DNA of 64,000 nt from assembly GCA_900315455.1 (NCBI GenBank), contig OMZE01000006.1, positions 106,284-170,283 on the forward strand. Direction: 5' to 3'. Below are positions 32,033 through 43,793 of the stretch, one piece after another. The stretch is from an uncultured Prevotellaceae bacterium. Its GTDB lineage: Bacteria; Bacteroidota; Bacteroidia; Bacteroidales; Bacteroidaceae. The stretch's first letter is position 1, and each line of letters starts with the position of its first letter. The notes below the pieces were generated by a model. The model was not told the origin of the DNA and did no database searches. It saw only the letters and a list, made by a program, of their open reading frames with translations. The position numbers and the translations under genes are program-made.

Positions 32033-35000
32033 ATGAGAGATTTCGTCCATCTTCACGTTCATACATACTTTTCGATACTCGACGGACAGTCGAGCATTAA
32101 GAAACTGGTAGACAAGGCCATTGCCGACGGCATGCGTGGCGTTGCCATCACCGACCATGGTAATATGTTCGGTGTGAAAGAACTGTTCAACTACTGCAAC
32201 AAGGTGAACGGTAAGCGGAAGGCAGAGGGACTGCCACCCTTCAAACCCATCTTCGGGTGCGAGATGTACGTGGCACGACGCAAGAAGAGCGACCGCAGCA
32301 AAGAGCACCACGACCAGGGCGGATGGCACCTCATCGTGCTCGCCAAAAACTACCAAGGCTACAAAAACCTCATCAAACTCGTGTCGCGGGCATGGGTCGA
32401 CGGCTTCTATATGCGTCCGCGTACCGACCATGAAGACCTGGAACGCTACCACGAGGGACTCATCGTCTGCTCGGCGTGTATCGCGGGAGAGGTGCCCGAC
32501 AAGATTCTCAAGGGCGACATCCAGGGGGCGCGCGAGGCGATAGAATGGCACCAGCGCGTCTTCGGCGACGACTACTACCTGGAACTGCAGCGCCATGAGG
32601 TGCGCGACCCCAATCTCCGTGCCAATCGTGAGACGTTCCCCCTGCAGCAGCGTGCCAACAAGGTGCTGGTGGAACTGGCACGGGAGTATGGCGTGAAACT
32701 CGTCTGCACCAATGATGCGCATTTCGTAGACCAGGAGAATGCCGAGGCTCACGACCACCTGCTCTGTCTCTCCACCGGCAAAGACCTCGACGATCCCTCG
32801 CGCATGCTCTATACCAAACAGGAATGGCTGAAGACACGGGCAGAGATGAACGAGGTGTTCGCCGACATCCCTGAGGCACTCGACAACACGTGTGAGGTGC
32901 TCGACAAGGTGGAGGCCTATTCTATCGACCACGCGCCCATCATGCCGTTCTTCCCCATCCCCGCCGACTTCGGTACCGAGGAAGACACGCGCCGGAAATA
33001 CTCACCCGAACAACTCTTCGAGGAGTTTACCCGCGACGAGAACGGCAATGAAATCATGTCGCGTGAGGAGGGGGAGAAGAAGATACAGAAACTCGGCGGC
33101 ATCGACAAACTCTACCGCATCAAGTTCGAGGCCGACTACCTTGCCAAACTCGCCTACGACGGGGCACGACGGCTCTATGGCGACCCCATCCCCGAAGAGG
33201 TGGAAGAGCGCGTGAAGTTCGAACTCCACGTGATGAAGACCATGGGATTCCCCGGCTACTTCCTCATCGTGCAAGACTTCATCAACGTGGCAAGAAAGGA
33301 ACTCGACGTGATGGTGGGGCCCGGACGTGGCTCGGCAGCAGGCTCTGTGGTGGCCTACTGCCTGGGCATCACCCAGATCGACCCCATCAAGTACGACCTC
33401 CTCTTTGAGCGTTTCCTCAACCCCGACCGCATCTCGCTGCCCGATATCGATACCGACTTCGATGACGACGGACGCGGACGTGTGCTCGAATGGGTGGAAG
33501 ACAAATACGGACACGACAAAGTGGCACATATCATCACCTATGGCAGTATGGCAACGAAGAACTCCATCAAGGACGTGGCACGCGTGGAGCGCCTGCCTCT
33601 CGAGGAGAGCAACCGCCTGTGCAAGGCCATCCCCGACCGTCTGCCCGACGGGTTGAAGATGAATCTCGACAACGCCATCCGGTGCGTGCCCGAACTGCGT
33701 GAGGCAGAGGCTTCGGCCGACATCAGGGCGCGCAACACCATCAAATACGCGAGGATGCTCGAAGGTACCGTGCGCAACACCGGCATCCATGCCTGCGGCA
33801 CCATCATCTGCCGCGATGCCATCAGCGACTGGGTGCCTGTCTCTACTGCCGAAGACAAGGCCGACCCGGGCCACAAACTGCTCTGCACGCAATACGACGG
33901 CCATGTGATAGAGGAGACGGGCCTCATCAAGATGGACTTCCTCGGACTGAAGACGCTCTCCATCATCAAGGAGGCCATCGAGAATATCAAACTCTCTACG
34001 GGAAAGGCCATCGACATCGAGAACATCCCCATCGACGACCCGCTCACCTACAAACTTTACTGCGATGGACGCACCATCGGCACGTTCCAGTTCGAGTCGA
34101 GCGGCATGCAGAAATACCTGCATGAACTGCAACCGTCGGTCTTCGAAGACCTCATCGCCATGAATGCCCTCTACCGACCGGGCCCCATGGACTATATCCC
34201 TGAGTTCATCGCGCGCAAGAAAGACCCCTCGCGCATCTCTTACGACATTCCCTGTATGGAGAAATATCTCAAGGATACCTACGGCATTACCGTCTACCAG
34301 GAGCAGGTGATGCTCCTCTCCCGACAACTGGCCAACTTCACGCGCGGACAGAGCGATACGCTCCGCAAGGCCATGGGAAAGAAGCAGATAGAGAAGATGA
34401 ACGAGTTGGAGGAACTCTTCTACAAGGGGGGCACGAAAAACGGCTTCGACAAGGCTGTACTCAACAAGATTTGGGAAGACTGGAAGAAGTTCGCGTCGTA
34501 TGCCTTCAACAAGAGCCATGCCACATGCTACTCGTGGGTGGCTTATCAGACGGCCTACCTCAAGGCGCACTATCCCTCGGAGTATATGGCTGCCGTGATG
34601 AGCCGCAACCTCGACAACATCACCGAAATCACCAAACTCATGGATGAGTGCAAGATGATGGGTATCGAGACCCTCGGGCCCGATGTGAACGAGAGCCGCC
34701 ACAAGTTCAGCGTCAACAAACAAGGAGCCGTGCGCTTCGGTCTGGCTGCCATCAAGGGAATGGGAGCGGCTGCGGCAGAGGCCATCATCGAAGAGCGGGA
34801 GAAAGGCGGTCTCTTCTCCGACGTGTTCGACGTGGTGAAGAGGGTGAACCTCTCGGCAGTCAACCGAAAGGCCATTGAGAGCCTGGTGCTCAGTGGTGGT
34901 TTCGACAGTTTCGGCATCACACGTGAGCGATACCTCGCACCCAATGCAAAGGGAGAGGTGTTCCTCGACACGCTGATGCGCTTCGGACAGCATTTCCAGG

Positions 35001-35731
35001 CAGAGAAGATGCAGGCACAGATGTCGCTCTTTGGTGCCGACATGGTGGAGATAGCCACACCGCCTATACCTGAGAGCGACCCCTGGAGCAACATCGAGCG
35101 CCTCAACCGCGAGCGCGACTTGGTGGGCATCTACCTCTCTGCCCATCCCCTCGACGAATACAGCATGATTCTCAGACATATGTGCAACACCACCTGCCCG
35201 GAACTGGCCGACAAGGAGGCACTGGCGAAGAAAGAGACGGTAACCTTCGGAGGCGTGGTGACAGCGGTGAAGTCGCGCTTCAGCCGCAATGGCAGCCCGT
35301 GTGGCTTCGTCACCATCGAGGATTTCACCGGGTCGGGCGAACTGGCACTCTTCGGCGAGGAGTGGGCCCGCTGGCGGGGAGCACTGCAGGAGTCGTGCAC
35401 CGTTTACGTTACGGCAAAGGCGCAACGCCGGTTCCGCGATTCCAATATCTTCGACCTCCGCATCGGCGACATACAGTTCATGCAGACGGTGAAGGAGAAG
35501 AGCATCGATCGGCTCACCATCTACCTCGATAGCGACCATCTGGATGCCACCACAGTCAGCGACCTCGTGGCCATGATCGACAGCAACCCGGGAAAGACCG
35601 CACTCTACCTGCATATCCACGATGCGCAAGGCAACGTGCAACTGCGAAGCAAGAAAAAACAGGTGGAAATGAGTTATATGCTCATGCAGTTTCTCGACAA
35701 TGCCGAAGGCATGTCGTATTCCATCAACTGA
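32033..35731 (+). CDS. dnaE: DNA polymerase III alpha subunit
   Basis: The 1232-residue replicative polymerase catalytic subunit. The N-terminal PHP domain is seen at HVHTYFSILDG (residues 5-15) and AITDHGNMFGV. The polymerase active site carries the triad Asp in PDIDTDFDDDGRGRV near residue 470 and the GPGRGSAAGS block near 428. The C-terminal OB-fold (about 1000-1090; VTFGGVVTAVKSRFSRNG) and tail follow. The length matches DnaE1-type polymerases; no DnaQ exonuclease is fused. It starts 19 bp after the second of two tandem promoters and is followed by trxA after 96 bp. Confidence 0.97.
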   Translation: MRDFVHLHVHTYFSILDGQSSIKKLVDKAIADGMRGVAITDHGNMFGVKELFNYCNKVNGKRKAEGLPPFKPIFGCEMYVARRKKSDRSKEHHDQGGWHLIVLAKNYQGYKNLIKLVSRAWVDGFYMRPRTDHEDLERYHEGLIVCSACIAGEVPDKILKGDIQGAREAIEWHQRVFGDDYYLELQRHEVRDPNLRANRETFPLQQRANKVLVELAREYGVKLVCTNDAHFVDQENAEAHDHLLCLSTGKDLDDPSRMLYTKQEWLKTRAEMNEVFADIPEALDNTCEVLDKVEAYSIDHAPIMPFFPIPADFGTEEDTRRKYSPEQLFEEFTRDENGNEIMSREEGEKKIQKLGGIDKLYRIKFEADYLAKLAYDGARRLYGDPIPEEVEERVKFELHVMKTMGFPGYFLIVQDFINVARKELDVMVGPGRGSAAGSVVAYCLGITQIDPIKYDLLFERFLNPDRISLPDIDTDFDDDGRGRVLEWVEDKYGHDKVAHIITYGSMATKNSIKDVARVERLPLEESNRLCKAIPDRLPDGLKMNLDNAIRCVPELREAEASADIRARNTIKYARMLEGTVRNTGIHACGTIICRDAISDWVPVSTAEDKADPGHKLLCTQYDGHVIEETGLIKMDFLGLKTLSIIKEAIENIKLSTGKAIDIENIPIDDPLTYKLYCDGRTIGTFQFESSGMQKYLHELQPSVFEDLIAMNALYRPGPMDYIPEFIARKKDPSRISYDIPCMEKYLKDTYGITVYQEQVMLLSRQLANFTRGQSDTLRKAMGKKQIEKMNELEELFYKGGTKNGFDKAVLNKIWEDWKKFASYAFNKSHATCYSWVAYQTAYLKAHYPSEYMAAVMSRNLDNITEITKLMDECKMMGIETLGPDVNESRHKFSVNKQGAVRFGLAAIKGMGAAAAEAIIEEREKGGLFSDVFDVVKRVNLSAVNRKAIESLVLSGGFDSFGITRERYLAPNAKGEVFLDTLMRFGQHFQAEKMQAQMSLFGADMVEIATPPIPESDPWSNIERLNRERDLVGIYLSAHPLDEYSMILRHMCNTTCPELADKEALAKKETVTFGGVVTAVKSRFSRNGSPCGFVTIEDFTGSGELALFGEEWARWRGALQESCTVYVTAKAQRRFRDSNIFDLRIGDIQFMQTVKEKSIDRLTIYLDSDHLDATTVSDLVAMIDSNPGKTALYLHIHDAQGNVQLRSKKKQVEMSYMLMQFLDNAEGMSYSIN

Positions 35732-35827
35732 TAGCGACCCATCCTTTTTGGCACGGTCTTTGATAGATAAGTATACAGTCCGTTATGGCAAAACAATGAT
35801 AATTATTCACAATAAAATTCAAGAAAC

Positions 35828-36145
35828 ATGGAAGTAACAATCACAACCGACAATTTTCAGAGTTATCTCAATGGCGACTTGCCATTGGTAGTCGACCTTT
35901 GGGCCACATGGTGTGGACCTTGCAAGATGATTGCACCCGTCATCTCACAACTCGCCGAAGAGTATGATGGCAAGATTGTGGTAGGAAAGTGCGACGTGGA
36001 GGAGAACGACGACATCGCCGCAGAGTTTGGCGTGCGCAACATCCCCACAGTGCTCTTCTTCAAGGGCGGAAAACTGGTCGACAAAATGGTGGGTGCCGCC
36101 AACAAGTCGAAGTTCGACGAGAAATTCCAGGCATTGCTGGGATAA
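35828..36145 (+). CDS. trxA: Thioredoxin
   Basis: A 105-residue thioredoxin with the redox motif WCGPCK (Cys29, Cys32) after the strand LVVDLWAT, the cis-Pro in RNIPTVLFF, and the GGKLVDKMVGA end. It has no signal peptide, so it is cytoplasmic and the probable substrate of the TrxB encoded at 12.3 kb. It sits 96 bp after dnaE in the same direction and is followed by a strong terminator. Confidence 0.97.
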   Translation: MEVTITTDNFQSYLNGDLPLVVDLWATWCGPCKMIAPVISQLAEEYDGKIVVGKCDVEENDDIAAEFGVRNIPTVLFFKGGKLVDKMVGAANKSKFDEKFQALLG

Positions 36146-36183
36146 ACGGAATAAACGGATTTTCCGGTCTGTCCGGCAAAAGA

Positions 36184-36216
36184 AAAGAGGGAATGCCCGC
36201 GGGGCATTCCCTCTTT
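36184..36216. terminator. Bidirectional terminator between trxA and the xylanase-esterase
   Basis: A perfect 15-bp stem (AAAGAGGGAATGCCC and complement) with a 3-nt loop, A- and T-rich at the outer ends. It serves both convergent genes. Confidence 0.9.
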
Positions 36217-36239
36217 ATGTAATAACTATTCCTGTCATC

Positions 36240-38507
<2,268 letters not shown>

Positions 38508-38630
38508 GGCCTTTTACATTATATATATATTAGTTGACGTATGAATTGTTTTTTGGTTTATTCTTAGGCGCCATTTTGTTACATTTATTGTGGTTTTTGA
38601 AACAATTGCTTTCCCCTCACTGCAAAAATC

Positions 38631-38668
38631 GGCCCCATCGATGGTATGTGAATACTGTCGATGAGGCC
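38631..38668 (-). terminator. Terminator of the dcuB pair
   Basis: An 11-bp stem (GGCCCCATCGA with TCGATGAGGCC, one mismatch) and a 16-nt loop, followed on the minus strand by GATTTTTGC. It lies 55 bp after the transporter stop. Confidence 0.65.
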
Positions 38669-38722
38669 TAGTTGGTAAGTGTGTTGAGCGATGCTCAAGT
38701 CATGAGCATGGCGAATTCATGC

Positions 38723-40165
38723 TTAGAAGAAGATGGAGGCGAGCAGGTAGCACACCACTGTGCTCACGGCCACGCAGATGAGACCGGGAACCATGAACGA
38801 GTGGTTGAGCACGAACTTGCCAATCTTCGTCGTCCCCGAACGGTCCATGTTCACCGTGGCGATGTCGGTGGGGTAGTTGGGGATGAAGAAATAGCCGTAG
38901 GCGCAGGGCAGCACACCGAGGAGCACCCAGCCCGGTATGCCCAGACCATAGGCTACGGGCAGCAGCGACACGAGGACGGCTGCCTGTGAGTTGATGAGCA
39001 CGGAGAAGATGAAGAACATCAGGGCTATCGTCCAGCGGTATTCGCTCACCATCGTTCCCAGCAACTCCTTGATATTATCCATGTGCGCACCGAAGAAGGT
39101 GTTGGCAAGCCATGCGATGCCGTAGATGGCTACCACAGCCACCATACCCGACTGCCACACGTTGCCTGCCACCGCCGACTTGGGCTTGGCGTCGCAGAAG
39201 ATAATCATCAGCGCGGCAGAGGTGATGAGGATAATCTGGATGACGAGATACATATCGATGGGCTTGGGCACTTTTTCGGTGATGCCAGCCATCACGATGC
39301 CAGCACCTGCCAGTTTCTCCGGGGTTACCGTCTTGCCAGTAGGCAGCAGCACGTCTTTCGCGCCGTCTATGGCTCTCACCGTGTCGAAGGCGGGTAAGAA
39401 ATTGTGGAGGCAGGCCAGGATAACGATGAGGACGATGGTACCAAGGAAAATATAGACGGCACGCTTGGCCTTCGGGGTGATGGTCTTGTTGAGGGTGGTT
39501 TCCGTCTTGCCATACACATAGTCGCGACCGGCTTGGGTGGCTATACGGGCCTGGAACTCAGGGTCTTTGTCGAGGTCGAGGCCACGGCGCGTACTCCATG
39601 CGGCTGCCACGAGCACACCGGCGAGGCACGACGGGATGGTGACCATCACAATCTGCGGGATGGTGATGTGGAAGCCGTTGAGTGCCGAAATGGTGGAGAA
39701 GGCGACAACTGCTGCCGAGATGGGCGAGCAGACGATGGCTATCATCGAGGCAACGCTGGCGATGGCGCAGGGCCGCTCCGGACGGATGCCTTTCTTGAGC
39801 GACACGTCGGCGATGATGGGCATAAGGGTATACATCACATGACCTGTTCCTACCAGAACGGTGAGGAAGAAGGTGCAGATGGGTGCAAAGAAGGTAATCT
39901 GACGGGGATGGCGGCGGAGCAACTTCTCGGCTATCTGTATCAGCCAGTCCATGCCGCCCGAGGCCTGCAGGATGCCGGCACATGTCACGGCGGCCACAAT
40001 GATGTAGATGACGTTGGTGGGAGGAGTGCCTGGTTTCAGACCGTGGTCGAAGACGAGGATGGCTAAGCCCAAGCCGGCAATGGCTCCAAGGGCAAGGCTT
40101 CCATAGCGCGAGCCGAGATAGAGCGCCAGCAGTACAACGAGTAATTCTATGATGGTAATCAACAT
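38723..40165 (-). CDS. dcuB: Anaerobic C4-dicarboxylate transporter, DcuA/DcuB family (copy 1)
   Basis: A 480-residue inner-membrane transporter with about 12 helices. It resembles E. coli DcuB closely: the opening ELLVVLLALYLGSRYGSLALGAIAG, then LGTIVVALVGTGHVMYT-like (here LTVLVGTGHVMYTLMPIIADVSLKKGIRPERP) around residues 105-135 and C-terminal LVSLLPVAYGLGIPG. The family exchanges fumarate, succinate, malate and aspartate, typical of fumarate respiration and succinate export in Prevotella. The product next upstream is a close paralog (45 bp away), so the two were produced by a tandem duplication and are probably one operon. Confidence 0.93.
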   Translation of the reverse strand: MLITIIELLVVLLALYLGSRYGSLALGAIAGLGLAILVFDHGLKPGTPPTNVIYIIVAAVTCAGILQASGGMDWLIQIAEKLLRRHPRQITFFAPICTFFLTVLVGTGHVMYTLMPIIADVSLKKGIRPERPCAIASVASMIAIVCSPISAAVVAFSTISALNGFHITIPQIVMVTIPSCLAGVLVAAAWSTRRGLDLDKDPEFQARIATQAGRDYVYGKTETTLNKTITPKAKRAVYIFLGTIVLIVILACLHNFLPAFDTVRAIDGAKDVLLPTGKTVTPEKLAGAGIVMAGITEKVPKPIDMYLVIQIILITSAALMIIFCDAKPKSAVAGNVWQSGMVAVVAIYGIAWLANTFFGAHMDNIKELLGTMVSEYRWTIALMFFIFSVLINSQAAVLVSLLPVAYGLGIPGWVLLGVLPCAYGYFFIPNYPTDIATVNMDRSGTTKIGKFVLNHSFMVPGLICVAVSTVVCYLLASIFF

Positions 40166-40210
40166 AATCTTTTCTTTTTAAGGTGGTTTACTTGTTTTCC
40201 TAGGCTTTTC

Positions 40211-41662
40211 TTAGAATATCAGACTGCTCAGGCCATAGGCCACCAGGGTGGCCACGAAGATGTGTACCAGACCGGGCATCATGAACGAGTGGTTGAGCAG
40301 ATATTTTCCGATAGTCGTCGTACCAGAGCGGTCGAAGTTCACCGTGGCGATATCCGACGGGTAGTTGGGGATGAAGAAGTAGCCGTAGACGCTGGGGAGC
40401 ACACCGAGCAACACCGGTCCGGGGATGCCCAGCGAGTAGGCCAGCGGCAACATCGACACCACCACCGCACCTTGAGAGTTGATGAGCACAGAGACGAGGA
40501 AGAAAACGAAGGCGATAGACCAGTTGTATTTCGCTACGATGCCGCCGAGCATGTCCTGCATTTGTTCTGTATAGTTCGAGAAATAGGTGTCGGCGAGCCA
40601 GGCGATACCGAAGATGGCCACCACGGCCACCATGCCCGACTGCCACACCGGACCGAGGACAGCCTTCTTGGGCGATGCCTTGCAGAACAATATCATAATG
40701 GCGGCTGCCGTCACCATCACTATCTGGATGATGACGTTCATCTTCAGTTGCACCGTCGATGCCTCCGTAACGCCGGGTATCAGTACGCCGGCCTTCGCCA
40801 GTGCATCGGCAGAGGCCACGGTACCGTCGGCAAACGTATAGTCGGGCGCGTCTTTCACCGCCTTGATGGTGTCATATACCGGCAGGATGTCCTGGAAGAT
40901 GGCAAACAGCACGATGATGATGATGGCACCAAGAAATACATATACCGCGTTCTTGGCCGACTGCGGAATCTCCTTGTCGAGGGTCGTTGCTCCACCACCA
41001 TAGATATAGGCGCGGGTCTCGGGGTCCTGAATCTTCTTCTGGAACTCAGGGTCTTTGTCCAGGTCGAGTCCACGGCGGTAGGAAACGGCTGCAGCAGCCA
41101 TCAGACCCATGATGCAGGCGGGGAAACTCACCATCAGCACCTGGGGGATGCTCACTTCGAAACCGTTGGCGTTGGAGATGGTGACGAAGGCCACCACGGC
41201 GGCGGCGATGGGCGAACAGGTGATACCTACCTGCGACGCGATGGAGGCCACTCCGCAGGGACGCTCCGGGCGGATGCCTTTCTTCAGCGCGATGTCACAG
41301 ATAATCGGCATGAGTGTGTACACCACATGGCCCGTTCCCACCAGCACTGTCAGCAGGAAGGTGCTCAGCGGAGCAAGGAAGGTGATTCGGTCGGGATGCT
41401 TGCGAAGCATCCTCTCCGCAATCTGAATCAACCAGTCCATGCCACCCGATGCCTGCATGATGCCGGCACACGTCACGGCGGCGATGATGATGTAGATGAC
41501 ATCAGTGGGCGGCGTGCCTGGCTTCAGGCCGAAGCCAAAGACGAGCAGGGCCAGACCGATGCCCGATATGGCTCCCAAGGCCAGCGAACCGTATCGCGAG
41601 CCTACCCATAATGCTCCCAACACAATGAGGAGCTGAACAATCATGATAAATGACATAAGCAA
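40211..41662 (-). CDS. dcuB: Anaerobic C4-dicarboxylate transporter, DcuA/DcuB family (copy 2)
   Basis: A 483-residue paralog of the downstream transporter, sharing the same start (VGSRYGSLALGAISG), the GTGHVVYTLMPII block, the ALKKGIRPERP loop and the C-terminal SLPLAYSLGIPG-type block. Sequence differences are spread over the periplasmic loop near residues 250-310. It is the first gene of the pair and the only one with a plausible promoter (TATATTTG at 41,692). Two copies could differ in direction, affinity or regulation, for example fumarate uptake versus succinate export; this is inference. Confidence 0.93.
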   Translation of the reverse strand: MLMSFIMIVQLLIVLGALWVGSRYGSLALGAISGIGLALLVFGFGLKPGTPPTDVIYIIIAAVTCAGIMQASGGMDWLIQIAERMLRKHPDRITFLAPLSTFLLTVLVGTGHVVYTLMPIICDIALKKGIRPERPCGVASIASQVGITCSPIAAAVVAFVTISNANGFEVSIPQVLMVSFPACIMGLMAAAAVSYRRGLDLDKDPEFQKKIQDPETRAYIYGGGATTLDKEIPQSAKNAVYVFLGAIIIIVLFAIFQDILPVYDTIKAVKDAPDYTFADGTVASADALAKAGVLIPGVTEASTVQLKMNVIIQIVMVTAAAIMILFCKASPKKAVLGPVWQSGMVAVVAIFGIAWLADTYFSNYTEQMQDMLGGIVAKYNWSIAFVFFLVSVLINSQGAVVVSMLPLAYSLGIPGPVLLGVLPSVYGYFFIPNYPSDIATVNFDRSGTTTIGKYLLNHSFMMPGLVHIFVATLVAYGLSSLIF

Positions 41663-41691
41663 TTTAAGGTTTGGTAGTAATATGATAGTTG

Positions 41692-41699
41692 CAAATATA
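41692..41699 (-). promoter_or_regulatory. -7 promoter box for the dcuB pair
   Basis: TATATTTG on the minus strand, 30 bp before the first transporter start codon; no exact -33 TTTG. Confidence 0.5.
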
Positions 41700-41838
41700 G
41701 GAAAAAAATGTTAAACCGACATACTTTTCCTCCAACTTTTTTTGTTGTTGGGTTGATTTTGTGTGGTTTGAATGTGTAGTGTCGTCATGGTGACAGGTAA
41801 AAAATGCCCTTTTTCTTGCTGACTGTCGTTTTTTTCTT

Positions 41839-41846
41839 TATCTTTG
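41839..41846 (+). promoter_or_regulatory. -7 promoter box for the GH20 gene
   Basis: TATCTTTG, with CTTG about 21 bp upstream as a weak -33. The leader would be roughly 90 nt. Confidence 0.55.
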
Positions 41847-41944
41847 CCCAATCAACCAAGTGATATTCATGTTCTACTTTTTTCTCAAGTTAGGGAACTA
41901 CCTTTCAACTCCTTATCGTTGAGCGAAGCAAAACAATTTCAACT

Positions 41945-43570
41945 ATGAAAAAATCTTTCTTCTGCTTATTGATGACGGCATGTAGCCTGATGGCCTCTGC
42001 ACGGCAAACTGCCGACTTCAATACCGTACCGCTGCCGCGCCAGTGCGTGGCACAGAAGGGCAATCCCTTCGCGCTCTCCTCGGCACAGTCGATAGTGTGT
42101 AACGGTGATGCCGACATGATGCGTGTGGCGCATTTCCTGTCTGATTACATCAGCCAGGCCACTGGACTGTCGCTGCCTGTGACCACCGGCAAGGCGTCGA
42201 AGAACGCCATCGTCTTGCAGACCGACAAGAAGATGACTGCCAAGGAAGGCTACCGCATTACTGCGAACGAGAAACTCCTTAAGATAGAAGGTCTTACGGC
42301 GAATGGCTTGTTCTATGGTGTGCAGACATTGCGTAAGGCGCTGCCCATAGCAGAGGCGGCAGAGGTAGACATCCCCGCCGTTGTGGTGACCGATGAGCCG
42401 CGCTTCCCGTATCGTGGCATGCACCTCGATGTGAGTCGCCACTTCTTCGGTGTCGACTTCGTGAAGCGGTATCTCGACATGCTTGCCCTGCACCATATCA
42501 ACACGTTCCATTTCCATCTCACCGACGACCAGGGATGGCGCGTGGAAATCAAGCGCTATCCCCGGCTCACCGAAGTAGGGGCATGGCGCCGGCGCACCGT
42601 GGTGGGGCGCAACACAGGGCTCTACGACTACCAGCGCTACGGGGGCTTCTACACCCAAGACGAGATACGCGATATCGTGGCGTATGCCCGCGACCGCTTC
42701 ATCACCGTGATACCCGAAATCGACATGCCGGGACACATGGAGGCTGTGCTCGCCGCTTATCCTGACCTGGGCTGTACGGGTGGACCTTATGAGGTGGAGC
42801 CCAACTGGGGTGTCTTCGACGATATCCTCTGTGCCGGCAAGGAGAAGACTTTTGAATTGGTGGAGGGGGTGCTCGATGAACTCATCGCGCTCTTCCCCTC
42901 GGAGTATGTGCACATTGGGGGCGACGAGGCACCGCGTACACGGTGGAAGACTTGTCAACTCTGTCAGCAACGCATCGCCAGTGAGGGTCTCCGCGGCGAC
43001 GGCAAGCATTCTGCTGAAGACCGGCTGCAGGGCTATTTCATGAAACGGGTGGAGAAATTCCTCAACAGCCGCGGGCGTAAGGCCATCGGATGGGACGAAC
43101 TCCTCGACTGTGATGTGGAGAAGAGCACTACCATCATGAGTTGGCGTGGCATAGAGGGGGGGCTGGCAGCCTCTGAAATGGGTCATGATGTCATCATGGC
43201 GCCCACGTCGTTCTTCTATTTCGACTATTACCAGACTCCGGAGGACTACTGGAGCAAGCCGTTGCTCATCGGCGGTTATGTGCCACTCGAGAAGGTGTAT
43301 TCTTTCGAACCGGCTCCTGAGACCCTCACCGAGGCGGCGAAAAAGCACATCATCGGCGTGCAGGCCAACCTTTGGACGGAATATATCTACGCTACGGAGT
43401 TCGTGGAGTTCCAGGTGCTGCCGCGCATGGGGGCACTGGCCGAGGTGCAGTGGGTACTGCCCGAGCAGAAAGACTATGATGCCTTCAAGACCCGTGAGCA
43501 ACGGCTCACCCGCGTCTACGACCTGGAAGGCTATAAATACTGCAAAATAGCGTGGGAAAAAGAGAAATAA
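41945..43570 (+). CDS. Beta-N-acetylhexosaminidase (GH20)
   Basis: A 541-residue exported enzyme (signal peptide MKKSFFCLLMTACSLMASA). Residues ~25-145 are the GH20b domain 2; the catalytic TIM barrel begins at FPYRGMHLDVSRHFF and carries the Asp-Glu catalytic pair in HIGGDEAPRTRW near residue 325. The late block GVQANLWTEYI is also typical of the family. It removes terminal GlcNAc or GalNAc from glycans such as mucin or host N-glycans, or from chitin/peptidoglycan fragments, in the periplasm. It is a single gene converging on a polysaccharide deacetylase. Confidence 0.95.
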   Translation: MKKSFFCLLMTACSLMASARQTADFNTVPLPRQCVAQKGNPFALSSAQSIVCNGDADMMRVAHFLSDYISQATGLSLPVTTGKASKNAIVLQTDKKMTAKEGYRITANEKLLKIEGLTANGLFYGVQTLRKALPIAEAAEVDIPAVVVTDEPRFPYRGMHLDVSRHFFGVDFVKRYLDMLALHHINTFHFHLTDDQGWRVEIKRYPRLTEVGAWRRRTVVGRNTGLYDYQRYGGFYTQDEIRDIVAYARDRFITVIPEIDMPGHMEAVLAAYPDLGCTGGPYEVEPNWGVFDDILCAGKEKTFELVEGVLDELIALFPSEYVHIGGDEAPRTRWKTCQLCQQRIASEGLRGDGKHSAEDRLQGYFMKRVEKFLNSRGRKAIGWDELLDCDVEKSTTIMSWRGIEGGLAASEMGHDVIMAPTSFFYFDYYQTPEDYWSKPLLIGGYVPLEKVYSFEPAPETLTEAAKKHIIGVQANLWTEYIYATEFVEFQVLPRMGALAEVQWVLPEQKDYDAFKTREQRLTRVYDLEGYKYCKIAWEKEK

Positions 43571-43721
43571 TATCTTTAACGACCCTAAAACTCCCTTTCA
43601 ACTCCTCTTTTATGCCATCAAGTGGAGCAAGGGCGAAAACCGGTAATTATCTGAAGTTTCTCCCCCATAAAAACAAACACGAAATTTGTTGAAGACCCAC
43701 TGACCGAAGGGAGGTAATATC

Positions 43722-43761
43722 CCGAATCTTCACGAATACTTATTTATTCGTGTGAATTCGG
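43722..43761. terminator. Inverted repeat between convergent genes
   Basis: 17-nt arms (CCGAATCTTCACGAATA with TATTCGTGTGAATTCGG; 14 of 17 pair) and a short AT loop between the GH20 and deacetylase stops. The adjacent TAATTCGTGTTCG recalls the repeat near 12,270. Confidence 0.55.
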
Positions 43762-43793
43762 CTAATTCGTGTTCGTTTAAAACATCAAAGGAT

